The notes beneath the pieces were generated by a model that did no database searches, was not told where the DNA came from, and saw only the letters and a list, made by a program, of their open reading frames with translations. Made by a program: the position numbers and the translations under genes. Positions 52,417 to 61,866 of a DNA stretch of 64,000 nt are shown in pieces. The DNA comes from Ochrobactrum sp. Q0168 (lineage in GTDB: Bacteria > Pseudomonadota > Alphaproteobacteria > Rhizobiales > Rhizobiaceae): contig NZ_JAELXQ010000020.1 of assembly GCF_016427605.1 (NCBI RefSeq), positions 1 to 64,000 on the forward strand, written 5' to 3'. Positions within the stretch are counted from its first letter, which is position 1. Each line of letters begins with the position of its first letter.

Positions 52417-53403
52417 ATGATCTCGACGGAGATGCTCACTTTGCCCAATGCCAACAATATCAGCCGGACCCTGCTGCTCATCGAAAAGAGCAGCCATTGC
52501 CTCAGCTTCTACGATACTGAAGTAGGTACACTTTTGGACAGTATTGCGCTGCCGGATTATCCGCACGAGTTTACCGTAGATGCCGCGGAAGAATATGCTT
52601 ATGTCGGCCACTATGGCGTGAAGACATCCGCCATAAATGATGTTGGCGGTTCCTCGGTCTTCGTCATTGATATTGCGAACCGGCGTCTGGAGCGGACGAT
52701 CGATTGCCGCCCGTTCCGTCGTCTGCATGGCGTCGGCTTGGACGAACAGGACAGGTTGCATGTTTTGAGCGAGACCGACGCCGTTATTCTACGCTTCGAC
52801 GAACCGCGCACGGCGACTGCTCCCACCCGTGGTGTCCCCACGGGTGGGCTGAAGAGCCATCTGTTTGCGCTCACCCGCGACGGTCGCTGGGCGTTCTGTA
52901 TGAACTTGTTGAGCCACACAGTCAGCAAAATTTCGCCGATAGATGCCTCCATCGCACCTGTTGTCATTTCACCGGGCGTCAAGCCCGAGGGCCTGTTCCT
53001 GACCAAAGATGAAAAAACGCTCTTTGTCAGCAACCGCGTCTCAAATACCCTCGTGGCCATTGCGACGGATACGATGACCGTCACGCGGGAAGCCAAGGTG
53101 AGAGACGACCCGGCCCGTATTTGTGGCATGCCCGATGGCCGACTGCTTGTTGCCAACTACGAAAATCGCAGCGTCTCGGCGGTGAATGCGGATACATTTG
53201 AGGAAACGGATTTCCTCGAGCTTCCTGGTCGTCCGGCGGCTGCTTGTATAGATAGTCACACCAACACGGCTATCATTGCGGTCGACAGCAACCAGTGCTT
53301 CAAGATCAACCTCTCAACTATGGAGATCGTAGGCTCGTTCCAGACCAAGTTGGAGCCCGACTGCTGTTATGTGCTCGGCAGCAGAAAAAATAGCCAGCAG
53401 TAG
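52417..53403 (+). CDS. YncE-like beta-propeller protein
   Basis: Encodes 328 residues if started at ATG 52417; ATG 52432 is also possible, and the frame is open from a GTG at 52390 that lies inside a hairpin. Repeating blades contain FVIDIANRRLERTIDC, DGRWAFCMNLLSHTVSKI, DEKTLFVSNRVSNTLVAI and DGRLLVANYENRSVSAV, as in YncE/lactonase-like seven-bladed propellers. No signal peptide is seen, so it is probably cytoplasmic. Co-directional with the transporter genes, it may be a second lactonase-type enzyme or a sugar-binding accessory. Function not assigned. Confidence 0.72.
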   Translation: MISTEMLTLPNANNISRTLLLIEKSSHCLSFYDTEVGTLLDSIALPDYPHEFTVDAAEEYAYVGHYGVKTSAINDVGGSSVFVIDIANRRLERTIDCRPFRRLHGVGLDEQDRLHVLSETDAVILRFDEPRTATAPTRGVPTGGLKSHLFALTRDGRWAFCMNLLSHTVSKISPIDASIAPVVISPGVKPEGLFLTKDEKTLFVSNRVSNTLVAIATDTMTVTREAKVRDDPARICGMPDGRLLVANYENRSVSAVNADTFEETDFLELPGRPAAACIDSHTNTAIIAVDSNQCFKINLSTMEIVGSFQTKLEPDCCYVLGSRKNSQQ

Positions 53404-53632
53404 AAAGAAATTGCCCCATTGCTTGTTGGTGCTATTACACATGATTTCACCGCTAGAACCGTAACGACGGACAAATTTACAGTTACGTACTTCTGTTTTA
53501 GCAAGATATGCGCGAAATTCTCCGTACAAACGGACAGGGTCGATGCGGAATTGTTATCCGCAACGCAATCAAATTCGAATCCATAGCACCGACAGTTTTT
53601 CATGATGAATTTGTGCCTGAATGGGGTGTCTA

Positions 53633-54460
53633 ATGAAACTGGTACCAATAGTTGCAGTTGCTTTTCTCGCCATCTCCGGCGGTGTGCTGAAGGCCGAGGA
53701 GGCGAAAAAGCCAATAACCAGCGATGATCTCAATGACACCAACAATCCATTGAACCCGGCGATTACCCTCAATCTTCATAACTTCTATGTACCGGATCTG
53801 GGTGGTCCTTTCGAAGGCAATGCGAATGCATTTTTCCTCCGCGGACTGGTTCCGTTTTTGGTCGGTGACATCCCCAATCTGGTCCGGTTTTCGATTCCGG
53901 TAATCACGGAACCGACATTACTGGATGGTGGCCACACGACAGGCTGGGGAGATCTGGTGATCTTCGACGTGGCGTTATTCGAGCAGAGGGGCTGGGCATG
54001 GGGCGTCGGGCCGGTACTTGGCGTCCCCACTGCGAGCGAGGATCGGTTCGGCAACGGGAAATGGACTGCGGGAGCAGCAGCTGGCGCCGTCTTCCCACAA
54101 GACTGGGGTCTTGTCGGAGGACTTGCCACATACCAGCAGAGCTTCGCTGGCGACAATGATCGCAAGGATGTTAAGAGCCTCGAGTTTCAGCCTTTTGTTT
54201 TTTACAATTTGAAAGAGGGTTTCTATCTTCAATCCACGGCGAGCTGGTTCTTCAACCTTGAAAGCGACAATTGGTCGATCCCGGTGGGGCTGGGGCTCGG
54301 AAAGATGTTTCATCTCACGAACGATGTCAAAATGAATGTCTTCGTTGAGCCGCAGGTGACCGTAGCAAGCAAAGGCACAGGGCCGGATTGGCGGCTCTTC
54401 GCCGGGGTCAATTTTTCGTATTCATTGGAGAAATTCATGAAGAACCGAGAGATAAAATAA
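53633..54460 (+). CDS. Outer-membrane beta-barrel protein, neuromedin-U-like family
   Basis: Encodes 275 residues from ATG 53633 (GGGGTG upstream). A Sec signal peptide (LVPIVAVAFLAISGGVLKAEE) leads to a chain of alternating polar/hydrophobic strands: NLVRFSIPVITEPTL, GDLVIFDVALFEQRG, WAWGVGPVLGVPTASEDRFG and FAGDNDRKDVKSLEFQPFVFYNL. This resembles proteins misleadingly named neuromedin U in bacterial genomes, related to outer-membrane proteins of aromatic-degradation clusters. It may be a porin-like channel. It is preceded by 229 bases without a gene. Confidence 0.68.
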   Translation: MKLVPIVAVAFLAISGGVLKAEEAKKPITSDDLNDTNNPLNPAITLNLHNFYVPDLGGPFEGNANAFFLRGLVPFLVGDIPNLVRFSIPVITEPTLLDGGHTTGWGDLVIFDVALFEQRGWAWGVGPVLGVPTASEDRFGNGKWTAGAAAGAVFPQDWGLVGGLATYQQSFAGDNDRKDVKSLEFQPFVFYNLKEGFYLQSTASWFFNLESDNWSIPVGLGLGKMFHLTNDVKMNVFVEPQVTVASKGTGPDWRLFAGVNFSYSLEKFMKNREIK

Positions 54461-54505
54461 CACTCGAAAAAAAGAGCGTCATTTCAACGGGCGAAGCGAA
54501 GAGGC

Positions 54506-54525
54506 CTTCGGCTCCGAAGCCGAAG
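54506..54525. terminator. Hairpin between convergent genes
   Basis: CTTCGGCT-CCGA-AGCCGAAG forms a perfect 8-bp stem between the outer-membrane protein gene and the convergent EamA gene. There is no clear T-run on either side, so it is a candidate only. Confidence 0.4.
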
Positions 54526-54536
54526 CTTTCAGGTCG

Positions 54537-55448
54537 TCAAGCATCGGGTTCGTCATACGTAGATCCCTTGGTACAATTCTGGAGACGCGGTTGCGGATCG
54601 ATAGGGCCCGATTTGATAGTCAGTATGACGCTGCCTAGAATAATGAGGGTGCCGAGAATGGCGTTGAAACTCGGATGAATGCCCCAGAACAGCCATGTGA
54701 CCGTGATCGACCAGATCAAGCCCGAATAACCGAACGGGGCGAGGAGGGCAGGCGATGACATTCGGTAGGCTACGGCGCTCAATCCGATGCCCAGGCTCGA
54801 GAATGCTGCCGCAGCGCCAAACTGGGCAAGGTGAGGGATCTGTAGTCCACGCCAATGCTCAAGCGCTAACGGGGCCACAAACAGTGCTGAAAAGAATGCG
54901 CCAAAAAAGCAGATCGTCCACAAGTTGTCTTCCGACGGGATCCAGCGCGAACTAATAGCATTGATGGCGTAAAACACGCTTGATGTGCCCGCCAGTCCCA
55001 TAGCGTAATTGAAGCTGGATGCCTGTGGATTGATCGCCACAACGACACCGATGAAACAGAAGCAGATCGAGAGCCATGTACGAAAGCCGACGCCTTCTTT
55101 GAGCAGAAAACGGGACATCGCGGTGATAATAACAGGCGTCAAGAAGAGAATGACTGTCGCCTCGGCCACAGTTAGAGTTTGCAGGGAAGCGATGTACAAA
55201 TAGGCGGCGATCAGGCCAAAAGCTCCCCGCAGCGCATGGAGCCCAATTCTGGTCGACCATATCGTGCCTCGGCCAGTTGACCTGACATGAAGCAGATAAA
55301 GAATCGGCAAGGCTAGCAGGCTGCGGATCAAAATGATCGATGACACATCATAGTCGCTGATGAGAAATTTGGTTGTCGTATCATTCAGGGTAAAGGCCAA
55401 GCTGCTTACACAAAGAAGGGCAGCACCGAGGAAACGCAGCGGTATCAT
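54537..55448 (-). CDS. EamA-family (DMT) transporter
   Basis: Encodes 303 residues with ten predicted membrane segments arranged as two EamA repeats: VSSIILIRSLLALPILYLL, VAEATVILFLTPVIITAMSRFLL and WLSICFCFIGVVVAINPQ in the first, ALLAPFGYSGLIWSITVTWLFWG in the second. Drug/metabolite transporters of this type export amino acids or small metabolites. GGAGGAAGCGGC precedes the ATG. It stands alone; the substrate is unknown. Confidence 0.85.
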   Translation of the reverse strand: MIPLRFLGAALLCVSSLAFTLNDTTTKFLISDYDVSSIILIRSLLALPILYLLHVRSTGRGTIWSTRIGLHALRGAFGLIAAYLYIASLQTLTVAEATVILFLTPVIITAMSRFLLKEGVGFRTWLSICFCFIGVVVAINPQASSFNYAMGLAGTSSVFYAINAISSRWIPSEDNLWTICFFGAFFSALFVAPLALEHWRGLQIPHLAQFGAAAAFSSLGIGLSAVAYRMSSPALLAPFGYSGLIWSITVTWLFWGIHPSFNAILGTLIILGSVILTIKSGPIDPQPRLQNCTKGSTYDEPDA

Positions 55449-55905
55449 GCCGCTTCCTCCAGGTCGGACGCGATCTGAAAATATACGGAAGTAAAGTCCC
55501 CGCAGTGCGGGAGAGCGATTACATCAGGATCAGATGTGGTGGTTCTTACCTCACGCACGCCGATGCACCATGCTGGCGACAGATTGCCGCTCCCGGAGGC
55601 TCGTCTCAGCTCTCAAATCATCTGTCCACGGAACCAGATTCGGAGCTTTCGAGCGCAGGTTGAGAGTTGCCAAATTCGACGATGTTGAGCGGTGACTGAT
55701 ACTACGCCCTTGATATGTCGTGATCTTTCCCGGTTTCAGGTCACTCCCCTCCATTTTGCCCTCTTTTTGGGGCTCCGATGAAAAACATCGTTGCATATCT
55801 GTATGTTAATAAAAAGTTGGACGTTCAGCAAATTTTTTGTTTGACTTCATCCTCGTCGAATTTCAGTATTTGATCGTCAGTTTTACTTGCGGCAGGGAGT
55901 GAGGC
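55449..55905. other. Intergenic region upstream of the flavin oxidoreductase
   Basis: About 457 bases. A minus-strand frame at 55551-55796 has no recognised motif and unusual composition. The stretch before 55906 is AT-rich (55796-55880) and probably holds the promoter of the downstream operon. Confidence 0.35.
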
Positions 55906-56880
55906 GTGAAGACCCGAGTAACCGAGCTATTGAAAACGAAATACCCAATCATTCAAGGTGGAATGCAATGGGTTGGCCGGGCCGAGCTTGCATCAGCTGT
56001 ATCGAATGCGGGCGGTCTTGGTATCTTGACGGCGCTGACGCAGCCTAGCCCGAAAGCGTTGAGCGAAGAGATCGCGCGCTGCCGCCAGATGACCGACAAG
56101 CCATTTGGAGTCAATCTCACCATTCTCCCAACGACAGCACCCCCACCATATGAAGAATATCTTGATGCCGCGCTGCATTCGGGGGTCAAGGTGATAGAGA
56201 CGGCTGGACGCAGTCCGAAAGAGTTCATTGAGAAGATAAAGGCAGCCGGTGCGGTTGTTGTTCACAAGTGCACGGCTGTACGTCACGCGCTTTCAGCCGA
56301 ACGGGCTGGTGTCGACGCCATTTCCATCGATGGCTTCGAAGCGGCTGGACATCCCGGTGAAGATGATATTGGGGGGTTGGTTCTCTTTGCTGCCGCAGCC
56401 GCGCAGGTGAAAATTCCATTGATCGCCTCGGGTGGCATCGGCACCGGCGAAGGCATGGCGGCAGCTTTTATGCTCGGTGCCGAGGGTGTGAACATGGGTA
56501 CCCGCTTTTGTGCCACAAGAGAGGCCCCCATCCACGACAATATCAAACAGGCGCTGGTTCATGCCGGGGAACGCGACACCAATCTGATCTTTCGAACTTT
56601 CAGAAACACCGGGCGTGTTTTGAAGAATGCTATATCCGATGAAGTCGTGGCGATCGAGGGGCGACCGGGCGGTGCGGAGTTTACAGACGTTCGACCGCTG
56701 GTATCCGGAGAGCGAGGTCGTCACGCATTGACAACCGGCGAACTGGATAGCGGCCTGGTCTGGGCAAGTCAGACGCTCGGGCTGATCAAGGATATACCAA
56801 GCTGTCAGGAGCTTATCGAGCGCATTGTCAGCGATTGCCGTCTTGCTATGACAAGGGGGTTACACGCATTTTCCAGCTGA
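55906..56880 (+). CDS. Nitronate monooxygenase-family flavin oxidoreductase
   Basis: Encodes 324 residues from GTG 55906 (GGGAGTGAGGC upstream). It is an FMN-binding TIM barrel of the 2-nitropropane dioxygenase/nitronate monooxygenase family: PIIQGGMQWVGRAELASAVSNAGGLGILTA at the N terminus, DAISIDGFEAAGHPGEDDIGG, and ASGGIGTGEGMAAAFMLGAEGVNMGTRF near the phosphate-binding loop. Many such proteins are really NAD(P)H:quinone or enoyl reductases. It opens the gene set that continues with an ABC importer and CoA enzymes, 103 bases before the binding-protein gene. Confidence 0.83.
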   Translation: MKTRVTELLKTKYPIIQGGMQWVGRAELASAVSNAGGLGILTALTQPSPKALSEEIARCRQMTDKPFGVNLTILPTTAPPPYEEYLDAALHSGVKVIETAGRSPKEFIEKIKAAGAVVVHKCTAVRHALSAERAGVDAISIDGFEAAGHPGEDDIGGLVLFAAAAAQVKIPLIASGGIGTGEGMAAAFMLGAEGVNMGTRFCATREAPIHDNIKQALVHAGERDTNLIFRTFRNTGRVLKNAISDEVVAIEGRPGGAEFTDVRPLVSGERGRHALTTGELDSGLVWASQTLGLIKDIPSCQELIERIVSDCRLAMTRGLHAFSS

Positions 56881-56983
56881 CTTTGGTCAGCGGAATACCG
56901 AATAGGGTGCTTTGGAGGAGGCCCCTTGCTGGTTGTTGCATACAAAAAAACGCGGTTATGGAGCCGCATAGGGAGGAGGAACA

Positions 56984-58015
56984 ATGAAGAAGACATTCAT
57001 ACTGGGTGCAGTGCTTGCCATGGTAGCCGGTTCGGCTGTGGCTGAAGAAAAGGTCAGCTATGCGTCCTACGGCGGCGCTTATCAGGAAGGTGTGCGAAAA
57101 GCCATTCTCGACCACTTGCCGCAAGACCATGGCATGACGGTTGTTGATTATGTTCTGGCTGGTGGTATCCGCGATATACGCACCAAGGTACGCGCAAATG
57201 CGGTCGACATCGATGTGGCAGAGCTCTATGGCGGTCTGTGTGATCTGGCGGGGAAAGAAGAGCTTCTGGTTCCGCTCGATTATTCAAAACTTCCCAATGC
57301 CGCTGGCATCCCGGAACACCTGCGCTCAAAATACTGGGGAGGGGTCACCGCCTATACGTCGGTCCTCGCCTATAACAAGAACGTCTATGGTGACAAGGGA
57401 CCACAAAACTGGGCTGATTTCTTCGACACGGAAAAATTCCCCGGCAGTCGCGCTATCTCGGGTAATTCGCCAGCGACGAATATGGAAATTGCCCTAATGG
57501 CCGACGGCGTGGCTAAGGACAAGATTTATCCCGTTGATATGGACCGGGCGATGGCTAAATGGTCTGCGCTCAAACCGAATATCAGTGTTCAGTGGGCGAC
57601 GGGCGCACAGGCGACCCAGCTCGCAACGTCCGAAGAGGTCGATATGCTGTCGATCTGGGCAGCACGTATCGATGCCGCCATCAAGGAAGGCGCACCCTAT
57701 ACCTATAAGCTTGATGACGCGGTGATGGATGTAGAATGCTTGGTTATTCCCAAGAATTCACCCAATCCAGAAGGTGCAATGCGCCTGATCAACCATCTGC
57801 TCGATCCTAAATATCAGGCGAACCTCCCAAACTACATCGCCTATGGGCCGATGAATCAGGATGCGTTCAAACAAGGGCTTGTGCCTGCCGATAAGGCAGC
57901 AAGGATTGTGACGAGCACCGAAAATCTCAAGAAGCAGCTCATCACCAACATGCCGTACTGGGCCGAAAATAACGAAAAAGCGCAGGCCATGTGGGACAAG
58001 GCAATGATGCAATAG
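56984..58015 (+). CDS. PotD/PotF-like ABC substrate-binding protein
   Basis: Encodes 343 residues. A Sec signal peptide (TFILGAVLAMVAGSAVAEE) is followed by a type II periplasmic-binding fold as in polyamine and related carriers: VSYASYGGAYQEGVRKAIL, VDIDVAELYGGLCDLAGK, AYTSVLAYNKNVYGDKGPQNWADFFD, DAVMDVECLVIPKNSPNPEGAMRLINHLL. GGAGGAACA precedes the ATG. It delivers ligand to the permeases encoded downstream. Neighbouring enoyl-CoA hydratases and acyl-CoA dehydrogenase suggest a carnitine-like or other charged acid ligand rather than a polyamine. Confidence 0.86.
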   Translation: MKKTFILGAVLAMVAGSAVAEEKVSYASYGGAYQEGVRKAILDHLPQDHGMTVVDYVLAGGIRDIRTKVRANAVDIDVAELYGGLCDLAGKEELLVPLDYSKLPNAAGIPEHLRSKYWGGVTAYTSVLAYNKNVYGDKGPQNWADFFDTEKFPGSRAISGNSPATNMEIALMADGVAKDKIYPVDMDRAMAKWSALKPNISVQWATGAQATQLATSEEVDMLSIWAARIDAAIKEGAPYTYKLDDAVMDVECLVIPKNSPNPEGAMRLINHLLDPKYQANLPNYIAYGPMNQDAFKQGLVPADKAARIVTSTENLKKQLITNMPYWAENNEKAQAMWDKAMMQ

Positions 58016-58025
58016 TCGGTTCTGG

Positions 58026-58053
58026 CGGGTTGGAGGCTTCAGTCTCCAACCCG
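58026..58053 (+). promoter_or_regulatory. Intercistronic stem-loop after the binding-protein gene
   Basis: A perfect 10-bp stem (CGGGTTGGAG and CTCCAACCCG) with an eight-base loop begins 11 bases after the stop, without a strong T-run. It probably protects the binding-protein mRNA or partly terminates before the ATPase gene. Confidence 0.6.
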
Positions 58054-58139
58054 GGAACTTTCTTCATGGAGCCCAAGATTACAATCTGTAGCCAATAACG
58101 GGGCTGCGGAGTCCTGTTGTGCGCTGATGGAAAGCAGAG

Positions 58140-59237
58140 ATGAAACACTCCTCGACGACAGCTTTGCCGGTTACGATCCAATCCCTGTCCAAACATTACG
58201 GCAATGTCCGGGCGGTTGATGATGTATCGCTGGCGATTAAAGCCGGTGAATTTCTCACCTTGCTCGGCCCTTCCGGGTCGGGAAAGACAAGCCTTCTGAT
58301 GATGATTGCGGGTTTCTCCCGCCCAACGGATGGGTCGATCAAGATTGGCACACAGGAAATCGTGCATCTTCCCCCCCACAAGCGCAATATTGGCATGGTT
58401 TTTCAGAACTATGCGTTGTTCCCGCATATGTCGGTATTCGAAAATGTCGCTTATCCTCTGCGTTTGCGTAAGATCGGTCGTGCCGAAATCGAGGAGCGGG
58501 TCAAGAAAGTGCTCGATTTGGTGCAACTTGGAGGCTATGGCGAGCGTAAGATCACTGAACTATCCGGCGGTCAACGCCAGCGTATTGCGCTTGCGCGCGC
58601 TATCGTGTTCGAACCGCGCATTTTGCTGATGGATGAACCGTTGTCGGCACTTGACAAGCAGCTGCGGGAGACGATGCAGATCGAAATCCGCAAACTGCAT
58701 GACCGCCTGGACATGACGACCATTTCCGTCACGCATGACCAGCGCGAAGCACTCACCATGTCGGACCGGATTGCCGTATTCTCGAAGGGAAAACTCGCCC
58801 AGGTCGCGTCGCCAAAGGATCTCTATGAACACCCCGAGAGCCGCTTTGTTGCTGAATTCATTGGTGAAACCAGCTTCCTGCCGCTTCGACGTACGAATCT
58901 GGGCGTTAGCTATGGCGATCAGAGCGTGAACTTGTCGGACGATGTTGGCGAACTGCATGATAATATGTTGCTGAGCATGCGTCCCGAGCGCTTGCGTTTC
59001 GCCACAGATGAAGCGGCAGCGAGAGCTTCGGGAGCAAATTTGTTCTCAGGCCAGGTCGTGACTGCCATTTATCAGGGTGAATGTCTGCTTTTCGAGGTGA
59101 TGCTGGATGGCGGCGATAAAGTGTTCACGCGTATGGCCAACCGCTTCGAAAATCTGCGGGCAGTGCCGAAGGTTGGTGAACGCGTGGCGCTGCGTCTGGA
59201 ACGGGCGGACGCGCGGCTTGTACGCGCGGAGGCTTGA
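58140..59237 (+). CDS. PotA-like ABC transporter ATPase
   Basis: Encodes 365 residues. The nucleotide-binding domain has Walker A LGPSGSGKTS, signature ELSGGQRQRIALARA, Walker B ILLMDEPLSALD and the switch His in ISVTHDQREALTMSD. The C-terminal TOBE domain (from ~residue 280: MLLSMRPERLRFATDE) is the usual regulatory module of PotA/FbpC-type ATPases. It energises import with the two permeases encoded next; its stop overlaps the first permease start (TGATG). Confidence 0.92.
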   Translation: MKHSSTTALPVTIQSLSKHYGNVRAVDDVSLAIKAGEFLTLLGPSGSGKTSLLMMIAGFSRPTDGSIKIGTQEIVHLPPHKRNIGMVFQNYALFPHMSVFENVAYPLRLRKIGRAEIEERVKKVLDLVQLGGYGERKITELSGGQRQRIALARAIVFEPRILLMDEPLSALDKQLRETMQIEIRKLHDRLDMTTISVTHDQREALTMSDRIAVFSKGKLAQVASPKDLYEHPESRFVAEFIGETSFLPLRRTNLGVSYGDQSVNLSDDVGELHDNMLLSMRPERLRFATDEAAARASGANLFSGQVVTAIYQGECLLFEVMLDGGDKVFTRMANRFENLRAVPKVGERVALRLERADARLVRAEA

Positions 59238-60166
59238 TGATGACAAAAGCTGTTATCTCATTTCCAATGGCAAACCCCAAGCCGGTGACGCAAGCCGAAC
59301 TGGATGAAAACCGTCGCGCGCTAAACCGCGAACAAAAATACGAAAGCTGGTCGATGGTGCGCCTCACCATACCTGCACTCGCTATTGTTGGCATTTTGAT
59401 GGTAGCGCCGCTGTTGTGGTTGCTGTCGATGTCTTTTGTCGACGTCAATGGAGACTACGGTCTCGGTAATTTTCGACTGTTCTTTTCGGAACCTGTCTAC
59501 ATCGAGATGTTTCTCAATACTTTCAAAATTGCGCTCATCGTCACCGTGATCTGCCTGCTGCTCGGCTATCCGGTTGCCTATCTGATGTCGATCCTATCCT
59601 CCAAATGGGCAGGTCTGTTGATGTTGGCAGTGCTGGTGCCTTTCTGGACTTCCGGGCTGGTGCGCACCTTTTCTTGGCTGATCATTCTGCAGCGCAACGG
59701 CGTGGTCAACAAAGCATTGCAAGGCCTTGGCTTGATCAATCAGCCGCTGGCATTGGTCAACAACACCACTGGTGTCGTCATAGGCATGGTCCATATCATG
59801 ATCCCTTTTCTGGTGTTGCCGCTTTATGCATCGATGAAGGCCATCGACGCCAATCTGATGCGCGCTGCCGCGAATGTGGGCTCGTCGCCGACCCACGCTT
59901 TTCTGCGCATCTTTTTGCCGCTTTCCATGCCGGGACTGGTCGCTGGCGCCATAATGGTGTTCGTGATGTGCCTTGGCTTTTACATCACGCCAGCACTGCT
60001 CGGCGGTGGCAAGGTGAAGATGATCGCGCAGCGCATTGAAGAGATGATCTCGCTCTACCCGACATGGGGACCTGCCGCTTCTCTTGCTGTGTTGCTTCTG
60101 GCAATGACTGCTCTTTGCTTGTGGATCAGCCTGGTGCTGGTGCGCCGACTGTCGTCGGATCGATAG
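59237..60166 (+). CDS. PotB-like ABC transporter permease
   Basis: Encodes 309 residues from ATG 59237, with six membrane segments. The first follows a long cytoplasmic N terminus (residues ~1-50: WSMVRLTIPALAIVGILMVAPLLW). The permease coupling loop reads MRAAANVGSSPTHAFLRIFLPLSMPGLVAG, the EAA motif contacting the ATPase. It forms half of the membrane channel, together with the permease encoded downstream. Confidence 0.9.
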   Translation: MMTKAVISFPMANPKPVTQAELDENRRALNREQKYESWSMVRLTIPALAIVGILMVAPLLWLLSMSFVDVNGDYGLGNFRLFFSEPVYIEMFLNTFKIALIVTVICLLLGYPVAYLMSILSSKWAGLLMLAVLVPFWTSGLVRTFSWLIILQRNGVVNKALQGLGLINQPLALVNNTTGVVIGMVHIMIPFLVLPLYASMKAIDANLMRAAANVGSSPTHAFLRIFLPLSMPGLVAGAIMVFVMCLGFYITPALLGGGKVKMIAQRIEEMISLYPTWGPAASLAVLLLAMTALCLWISLVLVRRLSSDR

Positions 60167-60171
60167 GTGTT

Positions 60172-60981
60172 ATGATGGAAGCTCACGTTCCTCACCGTGC
60201 ACGTCTCTGGCTCTACATTCTCGTCGGACTGGTGCTGTTTTTCCTGATCGTTCCGACCCTGATCGTGATTCCGGTCTCGTTCAGTTCAACGACTTCACTG
60301 GTATTTCCACCAGCGGGTTGGTCTACACGCTGGTACGCGTCGTTTTTCGGGCAGGAAAAGTGGATCAGCGCGCTGTGGGTATCGCTGCGGGTCGCGTTCG
60401 GAACTATGATCGTTGCGACCGTTACCGGTGTGGCGGCATCCTACGCTCTTAATCAGGGACGCATCGCAGTTCAGGGTCTTTTGAAGACGGTGCTGGTTGC
60501 GCCGCTGGCAGTGCCGTCGATCCTGATCGCCGTTGGCATTTTCTTCGTCTACGCCAAAATCGGCATGCTGTTGAACACTATTGGGGGCATGATCCTCGGC
60601 CATTCCGTGGTTGCGATGCCATTTGTGATCCTGACCATGCTGGCCGGTTTCAGCAGTTATGACTCATCGCAGGAAATGGTGGCACGCAGTCTAGGTGCCA
60701 ATCGGCTGAAAGCCTTTCTGACTGTAACTTTGCCTCAGCTCAAGCTTTCGGTCGCAACCTCGATGCTGCTGTCTTTCCTGATTTCTTTCGACGAATTGAT
60801 TATTTCGCTGATGGTGGCATCAGGGCCCATGTCGACATTGCCGCGCGTTACCTTCTCCACGCTGCGCGATGATCTCGATCCCACATTGGCGGCGGTTTCA
60901 ACACTCATGTTGATCGTCACATCGCTACCGCCGCTTCTGCTGCACATTTACAGCCAGCGGGCAGCAAGGAACGGTGGTTGA
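60172..60981 (+). CDS. PotC-like ABC transporter permease
   Basis: Encodes 269 residues from ATG 60172, five bases after the previous stop. It has six membrane segments (LWLYILVGLVLFFLIVPTLIVIPVSF first) and the EAA loop VARSLGANRLKAFLTVTLPQLKLSV. It completes the channel with the PotB-like subunit. The gene ends two bases before the likely start of the first enoyl-CoA hydratase, so transport and catabolism are in one operon. Confidence 0.9.
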   Translation: MMEAHVPHRARLWLYILVGLVLFFLIVPTLIVIPVSFSSTTSLVFPPAGWSTRWYASFFGQEKWISALWVSLRVAFGTMIVATVTGVAASYALNQGRIAVQGLLKTVLVAPLAVPSILIAVGIFFVYAKIGMLLNTIGGMILGHSVVAMPFVILTMLAGFSSYDSSQEMVARSLGANRLKAFLTVTLPQLKLSVATSMLLSFLISFDELIISLMVASGPMSTLPRVTFSTLRDDLDPTLAAVSTLMLIVTSLPPLLLHIYSQRAARNGG

Positions 60982-60982
60982 T

Positions 60983-61804
60983 ATGATCGCAGAACTCAAC
61001 CGGGAAATGGATGGCTTTGTTCACCTTGAGAGGCATGGACCCGTACTCGAGATTCGTATGGTCAAGCCGAAGGTCAATGCGATCTGCCGCAGTTTAAGCC
61101 GCAATCTGGAAAAGGCGGCACTCTATTTGCAAGATGATCCCGATCTGCGGGTCGGAATTCTGTCGAGCGGGTCAGAGCGTGCCTTTTCAGCTGGCTATGA
61201 CTTCAAGGAAGGAACGGACCGCAACAGTGGTGTGAGCACCGAAGGCGCAAAAGAGGGTGGTTTTGGCGGTATCACGACGCTGTGGTCCCTCAGAAAGCCC
61301 CTGATCGCTGCTATCAACGCCCCGGCCATTGGCGGTGGACTCGAAATATCGTTGGCTTGCGATATTCTGTTGATGGCGGATGACGCCTTCATCCAGTTGC
61401 CCGAGCTTGAGCGGGGATTGCTGCCCGATGGCGGGGGACTGCAACGTCTGCCACGTCGTATACCTTATTATGTGGCGACCGGAATGATCTGGACCGGCGA
61501 CCGCATGAACGCACAAGACGCGCAGCGTTGGGGTTTGGTTTACCGCACCTCGTCACGAGAAGGTCTTATGCCGATGGCGTTGGAAATAGCCCGGAAAATT
61601 GCGCGGTCTGCACCGCTGGCTCAGCAAGCGCTGAAAGAAACACTGCGCACGGTGGACGGCATGTCGGATCGCGATGCCATGCAATTGCGCGCTGGTGACA
61701 ATCCGGAGCTGTCAACCTTTGCCGCCATGCTGTGTTCGGAGGATATGATCGAAGGCCAAAAAGCCTTCCTCGAAAAACGACCGCCGCGCTGGCGCGGACG
61801 CTGA
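60983..61804 (+). CDS. Enoyl-CoA hydratase/isomerase family protein (CaiD-like)
   Basis: Encodes 273 residues from ATG 60983; an in-frame GTG at 60974 sits closer to AAGGA and cannot be excluded. It is a crotonase fold: ERAFSAGYDFKEG forms the first oxyanion-hole loop, INAPAIGGGLEISLACDILLMADDAFIQLPELERGLLPDGGG contains the second loop and the catalytic Glu region. It should hydrate, dehydrate or isomerise a CoA-bound acid. Resemblance to carnitinyl-CoA dehydratases is suggested by context and general layout, not by diagnostic residues. Confidence 0.84.
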   Translation: MIAELNREMDGFVHLERHGPVLEIRMVKPKVNAICRSLSRNLEKAALYLQDDPDLRVGILSSGSERAFSAGYDFKEGTDRNSGVSTEGAKEGGFGGITTLWSLRKPLIAAINAPAIGGGLEISLACDILLMADDAFIQLPELERGLLPDGGGLQRLPRRIPYYVATGMIWTGDRMNAQDAQRWGLVYRTSSREGLMPMALEIARKIARSAPLAQQALKETLRTVDGMSDRDAMQLRAGDNPELSTFAAMLCSEDMIEGQKAFLEKRPPRWRGR

Positions 61805-61866
61805 ACCAATAACTGAATGACAATTGAGACTGCCTAATCCTTGTGGCTGGGCAGAAAGGGAGAGCT

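Noticed and set aside
55551-55796. Minus-strand frame of 81 codons between the EamA and flavin oxidoreductase genes
   Set aside because: No recognisable domain and no clear ribosome site. It might be a gene remnant but cannot be supported.
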